From positions 1 through 64,000 of the forward strand of contig JAJDNM010000141.1 in NCBI GenBank assembly GCA_022340665.1: a stretch of DNA of 64,000 bases, written 5' to 3'. The notes beneath the pieces were generated by a model. It searched no databases. It was not told the DNA's origin and was given only the letters and a program-made list of their open reading frames with translations. Of this stretch, positions 54,675-62,849 are shown in pieces. Made by a program: the position numbers and the translations under genes. The stretch comes from Acidobacteriota bacterium. Lineage in GTDB: Bacteria > Acidobacteriota > Thermoanaerobaculia > Thermoanaerobaculales > Sulfomarinibacteraceae. The stretch's first letter is position 1; every line of letters starts with the position of its first letter.

Positions 54675-55118
54675 TCACGCGAGCTTCGACATGTGCGCCT
54701 TGAGCTTCTCCAGCTCGCCGAGGATGCCGTCGTGCTTTTCCTCGTCGGTCAGCAGGTAGTTGAGCAGGATTTTGTGTACCGGCTCGGTGGTTTCTTCGAG
54801 GAGCTCTTTCGCCAGCTCGATGGTCTGCCGCTCGAGCTCATCGTGCGCCTCGATCTGACCCCAGACCTCGGCCAGGTCTTCGGGTGACAGCTTGACCGGC
54901 GCCCTGGTGATCATGTCGATCATGAACTGCTGCACGCGGTGGTGCTGCACCGAGTCGTTGCGGATGATCTCCATGATCTGACGGATCAGCAGGTTGTCGG
55001 TCTTTTCCATGATTTGGGCGGTCGTCTCGATCGCATCGCGCTCGATGCCCTGCCACTGGCGCAGCACATCGACGGTCTTCGCCGCCCGCTCCGGCCCAGA
55101 GAGTTTGTCTCGTGCCAT
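54675..55118 (-). CDS. Ferritin-like (rubrerythrin-type) helical protein in the dsr operon
   Basis: 147 residues, four-helix bundle. Metal-type positions are visible in GIERDAIETTAQIM, DSVQHHRVQQF, EAHDELERQT and DEEKHDGILGEL (Glu/His pairs in each helix). It is shorter than rubrerythrin and lacks the rubredoxin tail. The ATG at 55118 follows GGAGG. It may store iron for, or protect, the many Fe-S clusters of this operon; that is inference. Confidence 0.8.
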   Translation of the reverse strand: MARDKLSGPERAAKTVDVLRQWQGIERDAIETTAQIMEKTDNLLIRQIMEIIRNDSVQHHRVQQFMIDMITRAPVKLSPEDLAEVWGQIEAHDELERQTIELAKELLEETTEPVHKILLNYLLTDEEKHDGILGELEKLKAHMSKLA

Positions 55119-55140
55119 AGCGTCCTCCGTGTGTTCTCTC

Positions 55141-55190
55141 AGCGCCCAAACACCCCCCCCGGGCACACGCCCAAGGGGGAGATTGGCGCT
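55141..55190 (-). other. Intercistronic stem-loop between dsrD and the ferritin-like gene
   Basis: Nested pairing: AGCGCC (55141-55146) with GGCGCT (55185-55190), a C5/G5 stem inside, and GGGC (55161-55164) with GCCC (55169-55172) around a 4-base loop. The outer stem reaches the dsrD stop codon. It probably protects or separates the dsrABD message from the downstream genes. Confidence 0.65.
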
Positions 55191-55426
55191 CATTCTTTTG
55201 GTGGAAGCGTCACGTAGCTGCCGCCCGCGTACTTGTAGACGCAGCGGCCGGAGTCGATGAGCTGGCGCAGGGCTTTCTTGCACATGCGCTTGTCGACATT
55301 GTCCTCACCGAACTGTTCAATCATCGCCTTTGAGACGTCCATCGGCTTCAGATCTTTCTTGCCGTAGGTCGATTTCACGAGCTCGAACATGGCGTCTTCG
55401 ATCTGATCAATCGTGACTTCAGGCAT
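55190..55426 (-). CDS. dsrD: DsrD, winged-helix activator of DsrAB
   Basis: 78 residues, as in other sulfate reducers (TIDQIEDAMFELVKSTYGKK, KPMDVSKAMIEQFG, SYVTLPPK). Despite its winged-helix fold it is known as an activator of DsrAB sulfite reduction. It is widely used as a marker of the reductive direction. It follows dsrB by 8 bases. Confidence 0.95.
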   Translation of the reverse strand: MPEVTIDQIEDAMFELVKSTYGKKDLKPMDVSKAMIEQFGEDNVDKRMCKKALRQLIDSGRCVYKYAGGSYVTLPPKE

Positions 55427-55434
55427 GATGCCTC

Positions 55435-56514
55435 CTAGTGGCGCAGTTGCGCCGTCCGCTTAAAGGTCTCGCCCGCGTGGGTGAAATCGTCGATGTGATA
55501 TTTCGTGAAGTCCTGACCGATGAGCTCGAAGAACTTCGGCCAGCCGATGCGATCGATCCATTCACCCATGCGTTCGTGTTTGCGTGCGTTGGCGGCGTAG
55601 GTCTCGACGATGTTCTTGACCGCCTCGACGACCTCCGGCCAGCGCGGCGGATTGTTGGGTAGGTACGGGACCGCCAGCTTCGAGAACTTCGGAGCCACGC
55701 GCGAGTTCGATACCTTGCCGCCGACCCAGATCGAGATCCCATCGGTATCGGCGTTGTTGATGGTGCAGGCCGGGCAGACCGTATAGCAGTTGCCGCAGTA
55801 CATGCACTGCTCTTCGACGATCTCCACCGACTGCTTTCCGTCGACCGTCGTCGGACGGATGGCACCCGTCGGGCAGGATGCGATGAGGTTCGGAATCTCA
55901 CACATTTTCGGCAGGTCGTCATGGTTGATGACCGGCGCGCGGGTGTGTACACCGAGGATGGCGATATCGGAGCAGTGGACAGCACCGCACATGTTGAGGC
56001 AGCAGGCGTAGGCAATGCGCGTCTTCGCCGGCAGGCGTTTTTCGCCCGAGAAGTAAGGGAAGAGCTCGTCCATGACGCATTTCACGACACCAGAAGCGTC
56101 CGATGCCGACGAGTGGCAGTGGACCCAGCCCTGGGTGTGGACGATGTTGGAGAGCTCGGCGCCGAGGCCGCCGACCGGGAAGCCGTACTCCTCGATCTCC
56201 TTGATCAGAGGTTCGATCTTGGCCTCGTCGGTGAGCAGGAATTCGACGTTGTTGCGGCTCGTCCAACGGAGGTGGCCGTCGCAGTACTTGTCAGCGATGT
56301 CGCAGAACTTGCGAATCGATGTGATCGCGAGCAGCCGCGGCGAGGCGCAGCGGACGGTGAAAAGCTTGTCGCCCGACTCGGCCACGTGGACCATGACACC
56401 GGGTTTGATGATTTCGTGATAGTCCCACTTCCCGTAGTTCTTCTTGATGACCTCGGGCAGGAACTGCTCGTAATGTGGGGGTCCGATATCGGTTTGACGT
56501 TCGAATTCAGGCAT
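55435..56514 (-). CDS. dsrB: Dissimilatory sulfite reductase beta subunit
   Basis: 359 residues. It contains [22 protein letters not shown], split here as GWVHCH and DASGVVKC, the siroheme/[4Fe-4S] motif [17 protein letters not shown] and the ferredoxin insertion ([22 protein letters not shown]). With DsrA it reduces sulfite, passing sulfur to DsrC. It starts 14 bases after dsrA. Confidence 0.98.
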   Translation of the reverse strand: MPEFERQTDIGPPHYEQFLPEVIKKNYGKWDYHEIIKPGVMVHVAESGDKLFTVRCASPRLLAITSIRKFCDIADKYCDGHLRWTSRNNVEFLLTDEAKIEPLIKEIEEYGFPVGGLGAELSNIVHTQGWVHCHSSASDASGVVKCVMDELFPYFSGEKRLPAKTRIAYACCLNMCGAVHCSDIAILGVHTRAPVINHDDLPKMCEIPNLIASCPTGAIRPTTVDGKQSVEIVEEQCMYCGNCYTVCPACTINNADTDGISIWVGGKVSNSRVAPKFSKLAVPYLPNNPPRWPEVVEAVKNIVETYAANARKHERMGEWIDRIGWPKFFELIGQDFTKYHIDDFTHAGETFKRTAQLRH

Positions 56515-56528
56515 GAGTTCCTCCTTCC

Positions 56529-57734
56529 TCAGTCTTCGAAGATTTCGTCGTCGAAGAAGATGTACGGGTTCGTGCGCGGGTGCATCACCATCTCGGGCAC
56601 CGGGTCGAGCCCGATCTCCTCGAGGAAGTTGGAGAGGCCAACGCGCTGGATGAACTCACCCGTACGCTCGCGGTTCTTGCCGTGCTCACCCCAGAGGTCC
56701 CAGATCGCCTCGGTGAGCTCCTTGAGATCCTCGTAATCCGACTCGGGATCCATTTCGAGGAACGGCACGAAAACCGATGACAGCAGTGCGCCACCGATGA
56801 TCGGCGCCTTCGCGCCGATGAGGATCGTCGCACCACGTTCCTTGCCGGGCTTGAGCGCCTTCGGCATCAGGTTGATGCAGTGCATGCACTTGACGCAGTT
56901 GGAGTTGTCGATATCTAGAGTCTTGCCATCCCACTCCATGCACTTGGTCGGGCAGAGATCGCAGACCTCGGCCTGGACATCAGTACCGTTCTTGTCGTAC
57001 TCGGCCACCTTGGCGTTGTCGACCTGGATGTCGTCCTTCCAGACACCGATCACCGAGCAGTCCGAACGCGCGATCGAGGCCACGCAGTCGTTCGGGCAAC
57101 CGGCGAACTTGAACTTGTACTTGTAGGGGAAGAACGGCCGGTGCAGCTCGTCCTGGAAGGTCTGGGTGATGTTGTAGCAGGCATCCAGGGTGTCGTAGCA
57201 GGCCCACTCGCAGCGCGCGGGGCCGACACAGCAGCTCGGCGTACGCATGTTGGAGCCGGAGCCGCCGAGGTCGAAGCTCGGATGGTCTTCCTTTTCGGCG
57301 CTGAGCTCGGCGAAACAGGGCTCGAGGCTCTCGGTGCTGCCGCCAAGAAAGACGATGTCACCGGTCGAGCCGTGCATGTTGGTCAGGCCCGAACCGTGCT
57401 TCTCCCAGATGTCGCACAGGTGGCGCAACGCCTTGGTGGTGTAGAACCAAGCCGACGGTTGATTGACACGGTAGGTATGGAACTCCCGGACGTTGGGGAA
57501 TTCTTCCGGGAGATCGCAGTAGCGACCGATCACGCCACCGCCGTAGCTCATCACACCGACGATTCCACCGTGTTTCCAGTGGCTGATGTGCTCCTCGTAG
57601 GAGCGTTCGAGGATCCCGAGCACGTCATTCGACATCGGGTTGTGCTCGGCCTCCTTCTTGATTTCCTTGACGAAGCTCGGCCACGGCCCCTTTTCGAGCT
57701 CGTCAAGCAGCGGCGTTTTCCTCTTTTCTGTCAT
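56529..57734 (-). CDS. dsrA: Dissimilatory sulfite reductase alpha subunit
   Basis: 401 residues from the ATG at 57734, which has AAGGAG five bases upstream. Siroheme-cluster cysteines lie in [15 protein letters not shown] (about 182-196) and [15 protein letters not shown], with a ferredoxin domain ([24 protein letters not shown]). The catalytic partner is DsrB. It is the second gene of the operon, 67 bases behind the YeiH-like gene. Confidence 0.98.
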   Translation of the reverse strand: MTEKRKTPLLDELEKGPWPSFVKEIKKEAEHNPMSNDVLGILERSYEEHISHWKHGGIVGVMSYGGGVIGRYCDLPEEFPNVREFHTYRVNQPSAWFYTTKALRHLCDIWEKHGSGLTNMHGSTGDIVFLGGSTESLEPCFAELSAEKEDHPSFDLGGSGSNMRTPSCCVGPARCEWACYDTLDACYNITQTFQDELHRPFFPYKYKFKFAGCPNDCVASIARSDCSVIGVWKDDIQVDNAKVAEYDKNGTDVQAEVCDLCPTKCMEWDGKTLDIDNSNCVKCMHCINLMPKALKPGKERGATILIGAKAPIIGGALLSSVFVPFLEMDPESDYEDLKELTEAIWDLWGEHGKNRERTGEFIQRVGLSNFLEEIGLDPVPEMVMHPRTNPYIFFDDEIFED

Positions 57735-57801
57735 GGCCACTCCTTTCTCAATCACATAATTGGTTGCTGGGGCAAAACGAAATCCACTTCAAGGTTCAGC
57801 C

Positions 57802-59457
57802 TCACATCAGGGCACTGATGTTCGACCAGAACCTGGAGAACACCACAGTTGACAGGAAATATCCGAGCGGGACGTTGACCATGACACCGATGGTGAACGC
57901 CCAGAACGGCTTGAGACCAAAGGTCAGAAGATCGGCGAATCGCGTCGACAGGCCGATACACAGGAAGCACAGCACAAACGCCCATGAGCGCAAATTCTTG
58001 ATCGGAGTGATCACTTTCTTTCGAAGGTCACTTTCGAACCAGTTCGACGAAAACCGCAGCTGTTTGAACGCGCCCAATTTGTCGTTGCGATCGGGATCGC
58101 CTGGCGGGATTGCGGCCTTGAGTGATTCGTACTCCTGGAGCGTCATTGACTCGCCGCCGTTTGCGTATTCAAGACCCTCCGCAGTGATCGTCACCCGGTC
58201 GGCGAGCTCGGGCGGCACCGTGTAGTTCGAGAAGTCCGCGTCGTACACGATCTTCTCGGCCGAGCTTTTGTATGTGCCTTCGAATGAAGCAGTTCCAACC
58301 CAATCGGCAGGTGGCGTCGAGCTGACAATGGTCATGATGATCGAGGCGAGGAAGAAACCGATCACGAACTTGGGAAATCGCTCCCAGATGATGCCAGCGC
58401 CAACCGCCTGGTCAGAGGCTTCCCCCTTCTCCCAGAAAACCACCGATACCACCGCCAGGATCAGGCACCAGATGCCGATCCAGATGTCGCGGCCGATGAC
58501 CTTCATGAGGGTGAAGGTATTGATCGGATCGTCGGGGTTGAGCATCTCGCCATTCACGCCGCGGATGGCGCCCGACTCGATGACGTCGGCGAGTTCGGCC
58601 ACGACCGCAAAGCCGGCAGCATCGGCGAATTCCGATGTTCCGGTCCACGCTCCCGCTTCTCCCGGAGATATCGGAACCGGAACCATCCACTTCACAATCA
58701 TGCTGAGCGCCAGGATCATGACGATCGCCCAGACCGAGACGATGGCGATCGAGATCGCGATGTGGTCCTTCTTGGCCTTGACAGCACCGCCTACGGCAAT
58801 CGAGGCCGAGACGCCACACACCGCCCCGCCAGCGCCGAGGACGGCACCGAACTGTTTGTCGAGACCGAAGAGCCTGGTCGCCGCGAGGAAGATCGTGAGC
58901 CAGGTGCAGACCGAGACAATGGTTGCCTGCAAAAACGCGATCGGGCCAGCGTTGAAAATCAACGTCAGGGGAAGGGTCGCGCCGAGCAGGACGATGCCGG
59001 TCTTGATGTAGTACTCGGTCAGCAGGCAGGTCTGGAACCACTCGGGCAGCTGGAAGAGATTGCCGATGATCAGGCCGATGATCAGGGCCAACAACGGTGC
59101 ACCCAGATGAAGCGTCGCCTTCACGAAGGTGTTGGACGAGAGGTAGAAGATCGCGGTCGAGCCGAGGAAGAGAATCACGAATCCCGGAACGAACTGACGG
59201 ACATTGCGCCCCATCACTGCCATCGAGATGGTGAAAACCGTCCCGAAGAGGGTGAAGATGATCAGGTAGTCCGGCAGGTGTTTCGTGAAATCGGAAATCA
59301 GGCCATCAATTGTCGACCAGCTTCCCGGTTTGACCGCCCACCCGGCAATCGTTCCACCGGTGAAATAGGCTGCTAACGCGAGGAGCACGATGCCGAGGCC
59401 GAGCCATACCGCCCAGTAATCCTCGGTCTTCCAGAGTTTTTGGAGCCCCTCGTGCAC
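57802..59457 (-). CDS. Long-form YeiH/UPF0324 membrane protein (putative sulfur-anion exporter family)
   Basis: 551 residues with 11-12 membrane helices. The family signature GAGGAVCGVSASIAVGGAVKAKKDH (given in part: AVCGVSASIAVGG) lies near residue 225. The usual YeiH protein is about 340 residues; this one has two soluble insertions (about 275-330 and 400-490). The GTG at 59457 lies seven bases after GGGAGG and 34 bases from the predicted sigma-54 start site. As leader gene of the dsr train it could move sulfite, sulfonate, sulfide or another sulfur compound; direction and substrate are unproven. Confidence 0.82.
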   Translation of the reverse strand: MHEGLQKLWKTEDYWAVWLGLGIVLLALAAYFTGGTIAGWAVKPGSWSTIDGLISDFTKHLPDYLIIFTLFGTVFTISMAVMGRNVRQFVPGFVILFLGSTAIFYLSSNTFVKATLHLGAPLLALIIGLIIGNLFQLPEWFQTCLLTEYYIKTGIVLLGATLPLTLIFNAGPIAFLQATIVSVCTWLTIFLAATRLFGLDKQFGAVLGAGGAVCGVSASIAVGGAVKAKKDHIAISIAIVSVWAIVMILALSMIVKWMVPVPISPGEAGAWTGTSEFADAAGFAVVAELADVIESGAIRGVNGEMLNPDDPINTFTLMKVIGRDIWIGIWCLILAVVSVVFWEKGEASDQAVGAGIIWERFPKFVIGFFLASIIMTIVSSTPPADWVGTASFEGTYKSSAEKIVYDADFSNYTVPPELADRVTITAEGLEYANGGESMTLQEYESLKAAIPPGDPDRNDKLGAFKQLRFSSNWFESDLRKKVITPIKNLRSWAFVLCFLCIGLSTRFADLLTFGLKPFWAFTIGVMVNVPLGYFLSTVVFSRFWSNISALM

Positions 59458-59501
59458 CTGTTCGCCTCCCACACGCCGCACACCCAACCCGACGTCAACG
59501 G

Positions 59502-59517
59502 TGCAACCCCTGTGCCA
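59502..59517 (-). promoter_or_regulatory. Sigma-54 promoter of the yeiH-dsr operon
   Basis: On the minus strand TGGCAC (59517-59512), 5 bases, TTGC (59506-59503) and A: a full match to the -24/-12 consensus with exact spacing. The predicted start is near 59491, followed by GGGAGG (59470-59465) and the GTG at 59457. The adjacent upstream gene encodes a sigma-54 activator. Confidence 0.88.
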
Positions 59518-59609
59518 GAGCGAGCCCTCGTGAAGGATCCCTCAAACTGTTGACGAGAGATGACTTTGATAGAAGAGGAGTGAACCGGAAGGGCGCCCGG
59601 AGGGACCGG

Positions 59610-59627
59610 TGTTACGGAAGCGTAACA
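59610..59627. promoter_or_regulatory. Candidate enhancer (activator-binding dyad) for the dsr sigma-54 promoter
   Basis: TGTTACG (59610-59616), GAAG, CGTAACA (59621-59627): perfect 7-bp arms. Its centre is about 127 bp upstream of the predicted start, the usual place for a bacterial enhancer-binding protein site. No second copy was found. Confidence 0.6.
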
Positions 59628-59667
59628 ACGCTCGGGAGGCACCATCGACATCGCTTTCACAGCGGAC

Positions 59668-59691
59668 CCGAATTCCGAATTCGGAATTCGG
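59668..59691. repeat. 24-bp perfect palindrome of heptad units upstream of dsr operon
   Basis: CCGAATTCCGAA followed by its exact complement, with a 7-base period on each side. It is the same sequence family as the arrays at def/dnaJ and rfbB/porin. It lies about 190 bp upstream of the predicted sigma-54 start, so it could also be a protein site. Confidence 0.85.
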
Positions 59692-59883
59692 ACCCCGTCG
59701 GCGGCAGCGACGTGCGGCCGCTGGCCGAAAAGGAAGGGCGGACGGTGGTCGGCCACCCGGCCGCTCGCTGGTGACGGTGCGACGCGACGGCCGAAGGCCG
59801 TCAGCAATTCGGAATGCCACCACCCCACCCATTTCGAAACCGAAAACCCAGAGAAGCCAAGGGATTCCTAGGTATTTGGAATT

Positions 59884-59910
59884 CGGCTGCGAGACGATCA
59901 GACGCAGCCG
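59884..59910 (-). terminator. Candidate terminator of the sigma-54 activator gene
   Basis: CGGCTGCG (59884-59891) pairs with CGCAGCCG (59903-59910) around an 11-base loop, about 90 bases after the activator stop. No clear T-run follows. Confidence 0.4.
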
Positions 59911-60000
59911 CTTCTGACGGGGCAGAACCTTTCGACGAGCGAGGAAGATTCAGGAAAAACCCTGGTGTCTTGGCGGTGAAGATGACTGGTGCGGAAGCGG

Positions 60001-61362
60001 TCAGGTCTTTCGAGTACGGCCGTCCGATTGCGGTGTCTCGATGTCGAGGTCCTTGATCTTGCGGAAGAGCGTGCTCGGGTGGATCCCGAGCTCCTCTGCC
60101 GCCACCTTCCGGTTGCCGGCATTGCGGCGCAGGGCATCGGTGATGTGGACGGACTCGAGTTCACGGAGAGTCATCCCTGTTGAGGCGCTTCCCGGTGTCC
60201 TTTCCGAATCTTGTCCCAGCTCGGGCGGTAGGTGTCGGGATTCGATCATGCCCCCCCGGCAGAGCACGAAGGCGCGTTCGATGATGTTCTCGAGCTCCCG
60301 GGCATTACCCGGATAATCATGCTTCATCAGCAGAGCCAGCACCCCGTCCGAGACCCCGATCACGTCTTTCCCTTGCAGCCGATTGAAGCGGCCGATGAAA
60401 TGATCGATCAGGAGGGGAATGTCCTCACGCCGCTCTCGAAGGGTCGGCAGCTCGAGCCGTATGACGTTGATACGGTAGAAGAGATCTTCGCGAAAGGACC
60501 CATCTTCGACGAGCTTGTTGAGGTCGCGATGGGTCGCGACCACGACGCGCACGTCGGCCTCGACCGACTCGACACTACCCAACGGCTCGTACACCCTCTC
60601 CTGCAGGACTCGCAACAGACGCACCTGCATGGCCGGCGAAATATCGCCGATCTCATCGAGGAAGATCGTCCCCCCCTCGGCGAGAGCAAATCGACCGGGT
60701 TTGTCGCTCTTTGCGTCGGTGAAGGCACCGGCCTTGTGGCCGAAGAGTTCTGATTCGAGCAGAGTGTCGGGGAGGGCGCCGCAATTGATGGCCACGAATG
60801 GCTTTCCCTGGCGTGGCGAGAGATCGTGAATGGCGCGGGCGAAGAGCTCTTTTCCGGTGCCGCTGGCGCCGTGAATCACCACCGTGCTGTCGCTTTCAGC
60901 CACCGCCGGCAACAACCCGAACAACTCCCGCATGACGCGGCTGCGGCCGATGATATCGCCGAGCGAGAACCTGCCCTCGAGCTCTTTCTTGAGCTCTTCC
61001 ACCTGGCTGAGATCGCGGAAGGTCTCGACGCCGCCCACGACCCGGCCGCTCTGATCGCGCAGCACGGCGGTTGAAATCCGCACCGGCACCTTACGGCCCC
61101 TGGCGTCGAGAATCATGATCGCCCGATTGACGACCGGCTCACCCGAGCTCAATGTGTAATTCAGTACACAACCGGAGCCGCAGATACTGGCCCTGAAGAC
61201 GTCGCAACAACGGACACCGATGGCCTGGTCCCGCCGAATTCCGGTGATGCGCTCGGCCGCCCGATTGAAAGACGTGATCCGCCACTCGCGATCGACGGTG
61301 AACACACCGTCGGCGACGCTATCGAGAACGGTTTGCGCGACAATCGGCTCGTCGGTAGACAT
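60001..61362 (-). CDS. PAS-domain sigma-54-dependent activator next to the dsr operon
   Basis: 453 residues. The N-terminal PAS domain (8-120) carries Cys52, 53, 61 and 65 (RCCDVFRASICGSGC). The AAA+ domain is intact: GASGTGKE (Walker A), GAFTDA (a known variant of the GAFTGA loop), GGTIFLDEIGDI (Walker B) and FREDLFYRIN. The Fis helix-turn-helix is RKVAAEELGIHPSTLFRKI. With no receiver domain it senses directly through PAS, or is controlled by the divergent kinase by another route. It is the obvious candidate activator of the sigma-54 promoter at 59502-59517 and may control its own gene. Confidence 0.93.
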   Translation of the reverse strand: MSTDEPIVAQTVLDSVADGVFTVDREWRITSFNRAAERITGIRRDQAIGVRCCDVFRASICGSGCVLNYTLSSGEPVVNRAIMILDARGRKVPVRISTAVLRDQSGRVVGGVETFRDLSQVEELKKELEGRFSLGDIIGRSRVMRELFGLLPAVAESDSTVVIHGASGTGKELFARAIHDLSPRQGKPFVAINCGALPDTLLESELFGHKAGAFTDAKSDKPGRFALAEGGTIFLDEIGDISPAMQVRLLRVLQERVYEPLGSVESVEADVRVVVATHRDLNKLVEDGSFREDLFYRINVIRLELPTLRERREDIPLLIDHFIGRFNRLQGKDVIGVSDGVLALLMKHDYPGNARELENIIERAFVLCRGGMIESRHLPPELGQDSERTPGSASTGMTLRELESVHITDALRRNAGNRKVAAEELGIHPSTLFRKIKDLDIETPQSDGRTRKT

Positions 61363-61392
61363 CGTGCACTCTCTTCACACGGTACTACTTCG

Positions 61393-61407
61393 GCAACGCC
61401 CACGCCA
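61393..61407 (-). promoter_or_regulatory. Sigma-54-like promoter of the activator gene
   Basis: On the minus strand TGGCGT (61407-61402), 5 bases, TTGC (61396-61393): GG and GC have the right spacing, with two deviations in the -24 element. The predicted start is near 61381, 19 bases ahead of the ATG at 61362. Confidence 0.55.
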
Positions 61408-61510
61408 ACGTTCACCTTTCACAATCATCCGCTTCACACTCACTGTCTATTCGAGATATGGCATACTCTGTATCCGGGACTCCCTTCTCGAGGCGGGGGA
61501 AGACAGGCGG

Positions 61511-62839
61511 ATGACGCAGACCGGAAGGGCAAACTCACAACGGACGACCACGATCAGGCTCGGAATCTGGGTGCTGGCGTCCCTCGTCACAGCCACATCG
61601 GTCGCCCTTTTCGCCGGCCATGTCCCTCCCGTGGCACTGGGTTGCGGTCTCGCAGTCGTCCTCGTGGCCCTGGGTCTCCCGCTCCTCCGACAACCTCCCG
61701 CTGCCCCAAACTCGAACAACGTCGCCAGCTTGGAAAGAGAGCTCGATCGGACACGGCGCGGCTATGAGCGCCTCTTCACGTCGGTTCCGTGTTTCATCTG
61801 CGTCCTCGACCGGGAACATCAGATCCTGGAGGCCAATCAACTCTACCGCGAGGAATTCGGTGCCACCGACCGATCTCGATGTTACGAAATCTGCAAGGGC
61901 CGCACCTCGAAATGCCCGGACTGTCTGGTCGACCAGACCTTCGAAGACGGCGAGGTCTTCTCGAGCGAAGAGACTCTCGTGACCCGCGATGGCCGTCGGA
62001 TCAGTGCCGTCGTCTACACGCGACCGATCTACGACGACGACGGCGAGATCACGTCCGTCATGGAGGTCTTCACGGACATTACCGAGATCAAAAAACTGCA
62101 GGGCCGGCTGGCGCTCATGGGTCGCGCAGTGGCTGGCATGGCGCACCGCGTGAAGAACATCCTGATGGGCCTGGAAGGCGGTATATTCGTCGTCAACGAG
62201 GGCCTCGAATCCGGCGACCAGGAGGGAATTTCCGAAGGCTGGGAGATGGTCGAACGCAACGTCGAGCTGGTCTCGAGAATCGTCAAGGACCTCCTGTATT
62301 GTGCCAAGGAACGGACTCCGGACTTCAACCATAACGTCAGTCCGGAACGAATTGTCCTCGACGTACAGCGACTTTTTGCCGACCGACTGGCGGCCGAAAA
62401 CATCATGCTCGAGACCGATATCGAGGAACCGTTTCACACCGGTTCGTTCGACGCCGACGGCCTCCACAACCTGCTCTGCAATCTGGTCGCCAACGCGGTT
62501 GACGCGTGCCGTTTCGACCACGCCGACGACAAGGATGGTCATACCATCACGATGAGGTGTCGCACGAACGGGGACGGTTCGACCATCCTCCAGGTAGCCG
62601 ACGATGGGCCCGGAATCTCAGAAGACGTCAACGCGCGGGTTTTTGAGGACTTTTTCTCGACCAAGGGCTCCGAAGGGACCGGCATCGGCCTGCTGGTGGC
62701 ACAGAAGGTTGCCGAGGATCACGGCGGCAAGGTGACGTTTTCGTCAAAACCGGGCTCCGGCACGACCTTTACCGTGACGATTCCAGCTGCAGCCAGCCGA
62801 ACCGAGTTGCCCGTCGTCACCAGCTCAATTGAGGGCTAA
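61511..62839 (+). CDS. Membrane histidine kinase with Cys-rich PAS domain
   Basis: 442 residues from the ATG at 61511 (the upstream 97 codons are the shadow of the divergent gene). Two membrane helices (about 15-36 and 40-58) are joined by a very short loop. A PAS domain (86-195) carries Cys124, 128, 135 and 138 (RCYEICKGRTSKCPDC). The phospho-acceptor is His212 (GMAHRVKNI), and the HATPase has NLVANAVDA, DDGPGIS and GTGIGLLVA. The cysteine set could bind a metal, an Fe-S cluster or react with sulfur species. It is divergent from the dsr-linked activator, and convergent with a lone receiver 10 bases away. Confidence 0.9.
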   Translation: MTQTGRANSQRTTTIRLGIWVLASLVTATSVALFAGHVPPVALGCGLAVVLVALGLPLLRQPPAAPNSNNVASLERELDRTRRGYERLFTSVPCFICVLDREHQILEANQLYREEFGATDRSRCYEICKGRTSKCPDCLVDQTFEDGEVFSSEETLVTRDGRRISAVVYTRPIYDDDGEITSVMEVFTDITEIKKLQGRLALMGRAVAGMAHRVKNILMGLEGGIFVVNEGLESGDQEGISEGWEMVERNVELVSRIVKDLLYCAKERTPDFNHNVSPERIVLDVQRLFADRLAAENIMLETDIEEPFHTGSFDADGLHNLLCNLVANAVDACRFDHADDKDGHTITMRCRTNGDGSTILQVADDGPGISEDVNARVFEDFFSTKGSEGTGIGLLVAQKVAEDHGGKVTFSSKPGSGTTFTVTIPAAASRTELPVVTSSIEG

Positions 62840-62849
62840 TCTTGGGCTA

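Larger units (their letters stand above)
59518..60000. other. Gene-free regulatory region upstream of the dsr operon
   Basis: About 480 bases without a credible gene. It contains the sigma-54 promoter at its edge, a TGTTACG/CGTAACA dyad (59610), a 24-bp palindrome (59668), hairpins at 59786-59802 (GACGGCC/GGCCGTC) and 59884-59910, and a stretch at about 59803-59836 that repeats the ATTCGGAATG...CCACCCATTTCG segment also seen at about 17731-17762. Confidence 0.6.

Noticed and set aside
59550-59917. Short plus-strand frames upstream of the dsr operon
   Set aside because: They run through palindromes and repeats and show Arg/Pro-rich shadow composition; the region is better read as regulatory.
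61220-61510. 97-codon N-terminal extension of the Cys-PAS kinase
   Set aside because: It is the antisense of the activator gene start. The ATG at 61511 gives a normal membrane-anchored kinase.
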